Source: Streptomyces sp. L-9-10 (GTDB taxonomy: Bacteria > Actinomycetota > Actinomycetes > Streptomycetales > Streptomycetaceae). Taken from it: DNA of 64,000 nucleotides. The stretch covers positions 124,001 through 188,000 of the forward strand of contig NZ_PHRF01000090.1 in the NCBI RefSeq assembly GCF_004151105.1, read 5' to 3'. Below the pieces are notes generated by a model, which was given only the letters and a program-made list of their open reading frames with translations, had not been told where the DNA came from and did not search any database. Positions within the stretch are counted from its first letter, which is position 1; each line of letters begins with the position of its first letter. Made by a program: the position numbers and the translations under genes. This document shows positions 1 through 6,964 of this stretch, one piece after another.

Positions 1-125
1 TTGGCGATGACGGACGAGGGTCCCGCGGCGTGTGCGGGCAGTGTGAGGGCGCCACTCAGAGTCAGGGCGACGGCGGTGGCGGTCAGTGTGATGGTGAAGT
101 GCGTGGCACGTGCTCCGACGTTCAT
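1..125 (-). CDS. Secreted protein, N-terminal fragment (runs off the window)
   Basis: Only the first 41 codons are inside the window. They begin with ATG at 125 behind an AGAGGA ribosome site and encode a classical signal peptide: short basic start, a hydrophobic Ala/Leu/Thr core, and a PAHA-A cleavage site near residue 33. The mature protein lies outside, so no function can be assigned. It is divergent from the sugar ABC operon and shares its regulatory region, so a secreted carbohydrate-active enzyme is a reasonable guess (inference). Confidence 0.7.
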   Translation of the reverse strand, partial: MNVGARATHFTITLTATAVALTLSGALTLPAHAAGPSSVIA

Positions 126-150
126 GGGGATCCTCTGCCGGTAGGGGTTG

Positions 151-167
151 GTGAAAAAAATTATCAC
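151..167. promoter_or_regulatory. Candidate RpiR-type operator (A/T-rich palindrome)
   Basis: GTGA and TCAC flank an A/T-only core (GTGAAAAAAATTATCAC), which stands out sharply in this GC-rich DNA. A similar A/T palindrome, GAAAATATTTTTC, precedes the FAD oxidoreductase at 6865. RpiR/SIS regulators often bind GAAA-N-TTTC type sites, and one is encoded at 3658. The link is inferred from position and sequence style only. Confidence 0.4.
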
Positions 168-195
168 GCAAGCTATCCAGATGACCCTTGCGTGA
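164..195. promoter_or_regulatory. Perfect 9-bp inverted repeat, candidate operator
   Basis: The arms TCACGCAAG (164-172) and CTTGCGTGA (187-195) are exact inverted copies separated by 14 nt. They lie between the divergent secreted-protein gene and the sugar ABC permease operon. The geometry fits a dimeric regulator, but the cognate protein is unknown; the RpiR or LuxR regulators of the locus are candidates. Confidence 0.45.
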
Positions 196-276
196 AATAA
201 ATTTGAGAAGCGGGTCGGCCGTCACCTCCCCGGGACGCCCATCGCATCAGCACATCCCAGCGGCTCTGGAGTACAC

Positions 277-1194
277 ATGAAGAAAAGGTCGGCCTCGACG
301 CCGCCCAGGGCGCCGGTCGTCCGGCGGCCCCTGAAGCGGCGGTTGACCGGATGGGCCTTCGTCCTGCCCTTCGCGGTGCCGTTTCTCCTCGCTGTCGTCG
401 CCCCGATCGTGTACACGGCGGGCCTCAGCGTCTTCCAGGAACGGCTCGTCGGCGGTGTCACGTTCGTCGGCCTCGACAACTACCGGGACCAGCTGAGCGA
501 CCCGCGGTTCTGGGACGCCGTCGCGAGGGTCGGGATCTTCCTCCTCATCCAGGTCCCGCTCATGATGGGGTTCGCGCTCGGCGCGGCCCTCGCGCTGGAC
601 AGTGCGCGGCTGTACGCTCCTTCGGTCTTCAGGCTCGGCATCTTCCTTCCCTACGCCGTGCCGGGCGTCGTGGCCTCCCTGCTCTGGGGCTACATCTACG
701 GAGCGCAGTTCGGTCTGGTCGGAGACCTCAAGGAGATCTTCGACATCGCCCTGCCCGACCCACTGTCGAGCACACTCATCCTGCCGTCGATCGGCAACAT
801 CGGCCTGTGGCTCTACGTCGGCTACAACATGCTCGTCTTCTACGCGGCGTTGCAGGCCATCCCCTCGGAACTGTTCGAGGCCGCCAGGCTCGACGGAGCC
901 GGCACCTGGCACATCATCACCGGCATCAAGCTGCCGGCCATCCGCCCGACCCTGGTCGTCGCCACGGTCTTCTCGGTGATCGGCGGATTCCAGCTCTTCA
1001 ACGAGCCCAACATCCTGCGGTCCATGGTGCCCAACGTGATCAGCACCGACTTCACACCCAACATGTACGCCTACACACTGTCGTTCGCCGGACAGCAGTA
1101 CAACAGCGCCGCCACCGTCGCCATGATCATGGGCGTCGTCACCGCGATCGTCGCCTTCGTGGTGCAGCGCCGCGGTATGGGGAGGGCCGTCTGA
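277..1194 (+). CDS. Sugar ABC transporter permease (MalF type)
   Basis: This 305-residue integral membrane protein has a short cytoplasmic N-terminus and about six hydrophobic helices. The typical EAA loop of carbohydrate (CUT1) ABC permeases lies near residues 198-225 (FEAARLDGAGTW), where the ATPase docks. A CTGGAG ribosome site precedes the ATG. The stop codon overlaps the start of the next permease (TGATG), so the two are translationally coupled and should form the heterodimeric channel. The substrate is inferred from the neighbours as galacto-oligosaccharide. No ATPase gene is in the window, so the shared MsiK-type ATPase of Streptomyces is the probable energiser. Confidence 0.93.
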   Translation: MKKRSASTPPRAPVVRRPLKRRLTGWAFVLPFAVPFLLAVVAPIVYTAGLSVFQERLVGGVTFVGLDNYRDQLSDPRFWDAVARVGIFLLIQVPLMMGFALGAALALDSARLYAPSVFRLGIFLPYAVPGVVASLLWGYIYGAQFGLVGDLKEIFDIALPDPLSSTLILPSIGNIGLWLYVGYNMLVFYAALQAIPSELFEAARLDGAGTWHIITGIKLPAIRPTLVVATVFSVIGGFQLFNEPNILRSMVPNVISTDFTPNMYAYTLSFAGQQYNSAATVAMIMGVVTAIVAFVVQRRGMGRAV

Positions 1195-2144
1195 TGCTCA
1201 CCCACGAACAGCCGGCCGACGTGGACCGGCGTACCTCCCGGCGGCGCGGAGACACGGCGGAACGCGGCCCGGGGTACGGGGCCGGTACCCGTGCCAGGCC
1301 GCGACGGCAGCGCTCGGTCGTCCTGACCGTACTGATGACGCTGCCGCTGCTCTACAGCCTGATGCCGCTGGTCTGGCTCGTCATCAACGCGACCAAGTCG
1401 CGGGATCAGCTGTTCTCCACCTTCGGGCTGTGGTTCGGCGGCGACTTCTCCCTCTGGGACAACATCGTCGGGGTCCTCACCTACGACGACGGCATCTTCG
1501 GCCGCTGGTTCGCGAACACGCTGCTCTATGTCGTCGCCGGCGCGGCCGGATCGACCCTCCTGGCGGCCCTCGCCGGATACGGGCTGGCCAAATTCGATTT
1601 CCCCGGCCGCCGGGCCGTCCTCGCCGTCGTGCTGGGCGCCGTCGCCGTGCCCGGGGCCGCGCTCGCCGTGCCGACCTTCCTCCTCTTCGGTGAGCTGGGC
1701 CTGACGAACACTCCCTGGGGAGTGCTGATCCCGCTGCTCGTCACCCCCTTCGGCCTCTTCCTCCTGTTCAGCTACGCGAACGAGGCCGTACCGAACGAGA
1801 TCCTCGACGCCGCGCGCGTCGACGGCGCGGGTGAGTTCCGTACGTTCTTCACCGTCGTGCTGCGGCTGCTGTCACCGGCGCTCGTCTCCGTCTTCCTCCT
1901 GGAAGTGGTGGGCGCCTGGAACAACTACTTCCTGCCACTCATCATGCTCAACGACCCCTCCTGGTTCCCCCTGACCGTGGGCCTGAACCAGTGGAACAGC
2001 CAGGGCGCCACCGCGGACGGCGAGGTCGTCACCCATCTCGTCCTCACCGGCTCGCTCCTGACGATCATCCCCCTCGTCATCGTCTTCCTCTGCCTCCAGC
2101 GCTTCTGGCGCGCGGGGCTGGCGGCGGGCAGCACCAAGGGCTGA
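1194..2144 (+). CDS. Sugar ABC transporter permease (MalG type)
   Basis: This 316-residue partner permease has a hydrophilic, Arg-rich N-terminal tail of about 45 residues, then six predicted helices. A well-conserved EAA loop, ILDAARVDGAGEF, lies near residues 203-215. The ATG overlaps the stop of the upstream permease, so an upstream extension in the same frame (which would start inside the first permease) is rejected. It should pair with the MalF-type subunit and receive sugar from the lipoprotein encoded next. Confidence 0.93.
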   Translation: MLTHEQPADVDRRTSRRRGDTAERGPGYGAGTRARPRRQRSVVLTVLMTLPLLYSLMPLVWLVINATKSRDQLFSTFGLWFGGDFSLWDNIVGVLTYDDGIFGRWFANTLLYVVAGAAGSTLLAALAGYGLAKFDFPGRRAVLAVVLGAVAVPGAALAVPTFLLFGELGLTNTPWGVLIPLLVTPFGLFLLFSYANEAVPNEILDAARVDGAGEFRTFFTVVLRLLSPALVSVFLLEVVGAWNNYFLPLIMLNDPSWFPLTVGLNQWNSQGATADGEVVTHLVLTGSLLTIIPLVIVFLCLQRFWRAGLAAGSTKG

Positions 2145-2213
2145 CATCCGCCCGTCAACCGCGTGGGGCCCACCACCCCACGCCGCTCAGAGAACCAACG
2201 AAAAGGAAACACA

Positions 2214-3554
2214 GTGAACAGATGGTCGCGTCAGCGCAGAACGACCGCACTGCTGCTCGGCACCGTACTCACCGCGGTGAGTCTGTCCGCCTGCGGCGGA
2301 GGTCCGGGCGACGGTTCCGGGACCGAGACGGTCAGTGAGGCGGAGATCCAGAAGGCACTCGACAAGCCGTCGGAACTGACCGTGTGGAGCTGGTCCGCGA
2401 GCCTGGCGGACGTCGCCAAGGCGTTCGAGAAGGAGCACCCCAAGGTCAAGATCAGTGTCAGGAACGTCGGCACAGGCCCGGCCCACTACACGAAGCTCCA
2501 GAACGCGATCAAGGCGGGCAAGGGCGGACCCGACCTCGCCACCGTGGAGTACAGCGCCATCCCGCAGTTCGCCCTGTCCAAGGCGCTCGTCGACCTCAAC
2601 CGGTTCGGCTTCGACTCCCTGAAGGACGAGTTCACCTCCGCGACGTGGGAGGCCGTCAACGTCGACGGAGGGCTCTACGAGCTCCCCCTGAACTCCGGCC
2701 CGATGGCGCTGTTCTACAACAAGAAGACGTTCGACAAGTACGACATCGAGGTCCCGACCACATGGGACGAATACCTCGACGCGGCCCGCGCGCTCCAGAA
2801 GGCCGACCCCGACACGTACATCGCCGCCGACAACGGCAACCCCGGGCTCACCGAGAGCCTCATAGCCGCCGCCGGTGGCCGCCCCTTCAGCGCGGACGGT
2901 GACAAGCTCACCGTCAACCTCCAGGACGCCGGATCCAAGAGGTACGCGGCGAGCTACCAGAAGCTCCTGGACGAGAAGCTCCTGTCACCCATCGCGGGCT
3001 GGAGCAACGAGTGGTACCAGGGCCTGGCCAAGGGCAATATCGCCACCCTGCTGTCCGGGGCCTGGATGGCGGGCACCCTGAAGTCCGGCGTTCCCGACGC
3101 GGCCGGTGACTGGCGGGTCGCTCCGCTGCCCACCTACGGCGGCGAGTACGCCACCTCCGTCAACGGCGGCGGCAGCCTGGCGATGATGGAGCAGAGCGAC
3201 AACCAGCTCGTCGCCGCCGCGTTCCAGCGCTACGTCAGCGCGGAGAAGGGAGCGGACCTCACCCAGGCGACCGGCTCCTTCCCGGCCCGCGCCAAGGTGC
3301 TCGCGTCGGAGAAGTTCCTCGGCGAGAAGGACCCGTACTTCGGGGGCCAGGAAGTCAACCGTGTCCTCGCGGACTCACTCGCCGCGGTGCGGGAGGGCTG
3401 GCAGTTCCTGCCCTACGACGTCTACGCCCTCAACATCTTCAACGACAAGGTGGGCAAGGCGTACACCGGCTCCACGACACTCCAGGAGGGGCTGAACCTC
3501 TGGCAGGAAGACCTGATCAAGTATGGGAAGGAGCAGGGATTCACCGTCAACTAA
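2214..3554 (+). CDS. Sugar ABC transporter substrate-binding lipoprotein
   Basis: This 446-residue extracellular solute-binding protein of the carbohydrate class begins at GTG 2214 after an AAAAGGAAA ribosome site. The N-terminus is a lipoprotein signal with lipobox LSAC near residue 24, so it is tethered outside the membrane. The mature part starts with a Gly-rich linker, and the fold region contains typical family stretches such as ELTVWSW and LPLNSGPMALFYNK. It is the third gene of the importer operon and should determine specificity; galactan-derived oligosaccharide is inferred from context. Confidence 0.92.
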   Translation: MNRWSRQRRTTALLLGTVLTAVSLSACGGGPGDGSGTETVSEAEIQKALDKPSELTVWSWSASLADVAKAFEKEHPKVKISVRNVGTGPAHYTKLQNAIKAGKGGPDLATVEYSAIPQFALSKALVDLNRFGFDSLKDEFTSATWEAVNVDGGLYELPLNSGPMALFYNKKTFDKYDIEVPTTWDEYLDAARALQKADPDTYIAADNGNPGLTESLIAAAGGRPFSADGDKLTVNLQDAGSKRYAASYQKLLDEKLLSPIAGWSNEWYQGLAKGNIATLLSGAWMAGTLKSGVPDAAGDWRVAPLPTYGGEYATSVNGGGSLAMMEQSDNQLVAAAFQRYVSAEKGADLTQATGSFPARAKVLASEKFLGEKDPYFGGQEVNRVLADSLAAVREGWQFLPYDVYALNIFNDKVGKAYTGSTTLQEGLNLWQEDLIKYGKEQGFTVN

Positions 3555-3657
3555 CCCTGGACAACGGGTTGTTGGCCGCCGTCCGTACGGCGGCCGCTCC
3601 CCTGACCGTCAGTGACCGAGCGATGCGGAACCGCGACCGCGAGGAGGGTAGAGTGTC

Positions 3658-4812
3658 ATGAAGTGTGAGACCGGCCGAGGCGATCCCTCTGGCAGACCGA
3701 CCGAAGCAGCCATCCCGTCCGGCGAGCGTCGAGACCGCCGCGGCCGACCCACAGCGAGGGAGCAGTCCGTGAGCCGCGACTCGGAATCGACCCGGCGCCC
3801 CTCCGGGTCCCGGTCGTCCGATGACGGCGCACCGGTCTCCCGGGCGAACGGGAAGGGCGCTCACGGTCGCGGAGGCCGCGCCGAAGAGGCCGAGGGGAAC
3901 GAGAGCCGGCGGGTCGGCGGTGTGGGTGAGGCCAGCCCACTGGAACTGCTGCGATCCGCCCTGTCCGACCTCTCCGGCGCCAGGCTCCGGGTCGCCGAGG
4001 TCATCCTGAGGATCCCCGCCGTGGTGGGCCGCAGCTCCATCACCTGGCTCGCCGAGGAGGCCCGCACCTCACCGGCGACCATCACGCGGCTGTCGACGGC
4101 CCTGGGCTTCGAGGGCTTCCCCGAACTGCGCGCGGCGCTCGCCCGGGAACACGGCCGGGGCGTCCAGGCCGGCTGGGAGAAGGACATCGGCTCCGCCATC
4201 ACCCCGGACGACCCCGCCGACAAGGTCCTCAGCACTCTGGCGGCCAATCAGTTCAGCGCGGCGCGCAACGCCATGGCCTCGGTGGACCTGGACGCCATGG
4301 CCCGGGTGGCGGACCACATCGTGTCCGCCCAGCGCGTGCAGCTGTTCGGCGAGTGGGGCGACGCTCCTCCGGCGTACGAGCTCTACCTGCGGCTGTTCCG
4401 CATCGGCATCCCCGTCTGGTACAACGAGGGGGCCTACTTCGCGCAGGTGGGGGCAAGCCTGCTGACGCCGGGTGACGTGGCCCTGGTCATCTCCCGCTCG
4501 GGCGAGAGCCCCATCGCCACGAAGTTCGTCGAGGTCGCCCGTGAGCATGGTGCGATGACCGTCCTCATCACCGGCGACCCGCAGTCCTCCCTGGCCACCG
4601 AGGTCGACGTCCCCTTGCAGACCGGCACGGGGGTGGACGGCTCCTGGACGGACTACTTCGCCGGGCGTTCGAGTGACGCACTCGTCGGCGCGCTGCTGTG
4701 GGCACTCGTCGCACAGCGGGTGCCGGACCGTATCTACGACCGGATGAACCAGAGCGGCCCATCCGAGCCGCGCACCCGGAGCCAGGCCATCTTCGACAAC
4801 CCCGCGCACTGA
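3658..4812 (+). CDS. RpiR/MurR-family transcriptional regulator with SIS domain
   Basis: The protein has an N-terminal HTH of the RpiR type (about residues 95-165, containing SSITWLAEEARTSPATITRL) and a C-terminal SIS sugar-phosphate-binding domain (about 195-330, with VALVISRSGESP). The region before residue 90 is low-complexity, Arg/Ser-rich and unlike the family. An alternative GTG start at 3769, also with a good ribosome site (GAGGGAG), would remove 37 residues of it. It sits between the sugar importer and the beta-galactosidase genes, so it probably controls this locus in response to a sugar phosphate. A/T-rich palindromes at 151 and 6865 are candidate targets. Confidence 0.88.
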   Translation: MKCETGRGDPSGRPTEAAIPSGERRDRRGRPTAREQSVSRDSESTRRPSGSRSSDDGAPVSRANGKGAHGRGGRAEEAEGNESRRVGGVGEASPLELLRSALSDLSGARLRVAEVILRIPAVVGRSSITWLAEEARTSPATITRLSTALGFEGFPELRAALAREHGRGVQAGWEKDIGSAITPDDPADKVLSTLAANQFSAARNAMASVDLDAMARVADHIVSAQRVQLFGEWGDAPPAYELYLRLFRIGIPVWYNEGAYFAQVGASLLTPGDVALVISRSGESPIATKFVEVAREHGAMTVLITGDPQSSLATEVDVPLQTGTGVDGSWTDYFAGRSSDALVGALLWALVAQRVPDRIYDRMNQSGPSEPRTRSQAIFDNPAH

Positions 4813-4967
4813 CCCCGTCCGCCGCACGACGCGGCGGCATGACATCGCACCGCGGCCCGAACCATAGCCGGGCGACTTCCCTGAGGAGCGTGTCCGCACA
4901 CGTCGGCCCGGCGCCGTACGCGCCATGCCGGCGTAGGCCATCCCTCCGTACGCCGTCCTCGCCGTAC

Positions 4968-5015
4968 GCCGTTCCCTCCGCATGCCGTTCCCTCCGCATG
5001 CCGTTCCCTCCGCAC
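4968..5015. repeat. Three tandem copies of a 16-bp unit
   Basis: The unit GCCGTTCCCTCCGCAT occurs at 4968, 4984 and 5000, with the last base changed in the third copy. Degenerate copies (CGTACGCCGTCC, GGCCATCCCTCC) precede it from about 4920. The array lies in the 263-bp gap before the GH35 gene. It may be a slippage product; no regulatory role can be shown. Confidence 0.75.
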
Positions 5016-5075
5016 GCCGGGACCGGGCCCTCGCCCGCCCGTCGCCGTGCCCTCAACAGAGATCGAGACACACCC

Positions 5076-6833
5076 ATGCCCGAACTGAGCATCGTCGACG
5101 ACGGCTTCCGCATCGGCGGCGAGCCGTTCCGGATCATCTCCGGGAGCCTGCACTACTTCAGGATCCATCCCGGCCACTGGGCCGACCGACTGCGCAAGGC
5201 CCGCCTCATGGGACTCAACACGGTCGACGTCTACGTCCCCTGGAACCTGCACCAGCCCCACGAGGGTGGCCCGCTCGTCCTGGACGGCGGGCTCGACCTG
5301 CCCCGCTTCCTCGACCTCGCCGCCGCCGAGGACCTGCGCGTACTGCTCCGCCCCGGTCCCTACATCTGCGCCGAATGGGAGGCGGGAGGGCTGCCGGCCT
5401 GGCTGCTCGGAGACCCGGACGTGCGGCTCCGGACCTCGGACCCCCGCTACCAGGAGCCGGTCGAGCGGTACTTCGGCCTGCTCCTGCCGCGTATCCGCCG
5501 CCATCTCGCGACCGCGGGCGGGCCCGTCATCGCCGTCCAGGTAGAGAACGAGTACGGCGCCTCCGGCCTGGGCGACAGCGCCCATCTCGCCCACCTCGTC
5601 ACCCTGCTCCGCGAAGGAGGCGTCGACGTCCCCCTGTTCACCTCCGACCAGGCGGGCGACCTCGCCGACGGCGGCCTCCCCGGCATCCTGCGGACCGTCA
5701 ACTTCCGCCGCGGCGCGGCCGAGCATCTGCGCACCCTCCGGGAGCACCAGCCCCGAGGCCCGCTGATGTGCGCCGAGTTCTGGGCGGGCTGGTTCGACCG
5801 GTGGGGGAGCGAACACAACGCGCGGCCCGCGTCCGAGGCCCGCGACACGCTGGACGAGATCCTCGCGGCGGGAGCGTCCGTCAACATCTACATGTTCCAC
5901 GGCGGCACGAACTTCGGCTTCACCAACGGCGCCAACGACAAGGGCCATTACCGGCCCACGATCACCTCCTACGACTACGACGCCCCGCTCGACGAGGCCG
6001 GTGACCCCACCGACAAGTACCGCGTGTTCCGCGAGACGATCGCCACGTACGCGGCCGTACCCGGCGAACCGGTTCCGTCCCCCGGCGCCAAACTGTCCCT
6101 GCGGGACATCCGGCTCACGGAGAGCGCGTCCCTGCTCGCCCAGGCCGGCCGTCTCGGCACCGCCCGGCGGGCGGACCGTCCGCTCACCATGGAAGAGCTC
6201 GGGCAGGCGTTCGGATACGTCCTGTACGACACGACACTGCCCACGGCCGGCGACGGAGTGCTGCACATCCCTGAGACGCACGACCGTGCCCAGATCTTCG
6301 TCGACGGACAGCCGGTGGGCACCCTTGAGCGCGAGAACCGCGAGCAGGCCCTCAGCCTCAGGTCACCGGCCGAGGGCGCGCGGCTCACGATCCTCGTCGA
6401 GAACCAGGGACGCGTGAACTACGGCGCGGGGCTGCGGGACTGGAAGGGCATCGCGGGCCCCGTCACGTTCGACGGGCGCGAACTGTCCGACTGGGCCTGT
6501 ACACCGCTGTCGCCGGAAAGCCTGGAGGCCCTGGAAACCCTGTCGTTCTCGTCGGCCGTGGCCGAGGCCGGCCCCGCGTTCTTCCGGGGGACGTTCGAGG
6601 TACCGGCTCCCGCGGACACCTTTCTCCACCTGCCGGGCTGGACCAAGGGCCAGGTCTGGATCAACGGGTTCGCGCTGGGCCGGTACTGGTCCCGGGGGCC
6701 GCAGCAGTCCCTGTACGTGCCCGGCCCGGTGCTGCGCCCGGGAGACAACGAGATCGTGGTCCTGGAACAGCACGGCCGCCACGACGGCGTTGTGCACCTG
6801 GCGGAGACCCCGGACCTGGGGCCGACCGAGTAG
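5076..6833 (+). CDS. GH35 beta-galactosidase
   Basis: This 585-residue glycoside hydrolase family 35 enzyme releases terminal beta-galactose. The N-terminal TIM barrel carries VDVYVPWNLHQP, the acid/base Glu159 in ENEYG, and the nucleophile Glu234 in CAEFWAGWF. The C-terminal half holds jelly-roll domains ending in the family motif KGQVWINGFALGRYW. It has no signal peptide, so it should act in the cytoplasm on imported oligosaccharides. The ATG at 5076 was chosen because the family fold begins right after it; the in-frame extension upstream runs through the tandem repeat. Confidence 0.93.
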   Translation: MPELSIVDDGFRIGGEPFRIISGSLHYFRIHPGHWADRLRKARLMGLNTVDVYVPWNLHQPHEGGPLVLDGGLDLPRFLDLAAAEDLRVLLRPGPYICAEWEAGGLPAWLLGDPDVRLRTSDPRYQEPVERYFGLLLPRIRRHLATAGGPVIAVQVENEYGASGLGDSAHLAHLVTLLREGGVDVPLFTSDQAGDLADGGLPGILRTVNFRRGAAEHLRTLREHQPRGPLMCAEFWAGWFDRWGSEHNARPASEARDTLDEILAAGASVNIYMFHGGTNFGFTNGANDKGHYRPTITSYDYDAPLDEAGDPTDKYRVFRETIATYAAVPGEPVPSPGAKLSLRDIRLTESASLLAQAGRLGTARRADRPLTMEELGQAFGYVLYDTTLPTAGDGVLHIPETHDRAQIFVDGQPVGTLERENREQALSLRSPAEGARLTILVENQGRVNYGAGLRDWKGIAGPVTFDGRELSDWACTPLSPESLEALETLSFSSAVAEAGPAFFRGTFEVPAPADTFLHLPGWTKGQVWINGFALGRYWSRGPQQSLYVPGPVLRPGDNEIVVLEQHGRHDGVVHLAETPDLGPTE

Positions 6834-6864
6834 AGGATCCCCTGATCGCACACCTGTCATTGAT

Positions 6865-6877
6865 GAAAATATTTTTC
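6865..6877. promoter_or_regulatory. A/T-rich palindrome upstream of the FAD oxidoreductase, candidate RpiR operator
   Basis: GAAAATATTTTTC has exact GAAAA/TTTTC arms around a 3-nt centre. It lies 88 bp before the start of the FAD oxidoreductase, in the gap after the GH35 gene. It resembles the A/T palindrome at 151. A string of A/T this long is rare in this DNA. Confidence 0.45.
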
Positions 6878-6964
6878 TGATGTTCGGTGTTCGATCATGA
6901 GCGATGATAATGTCTTTCGGGCGAGTGTCCCGGACATACGACACGCACAAGAAGGTGGGCTGGC

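Noticed and set aside
351..1193. Upstream extension of the second sugar permease to nearly 600 residues
   Set aside because: The added part is Arg-rich noise lying over the first permease gene; the real start is the ATG at 1194 that overlaps the previous stop.
4920..5015. Possible CRISPR array
   Set aside because: The 16-bp units are directly adjacent with no spacers and no cas genes are present.
4734..6281. Long minus-strand frame over the GH35 gene
   Set aside because: Antisense shadow. The plus strand has both catalytic Glu motifs of GH35.
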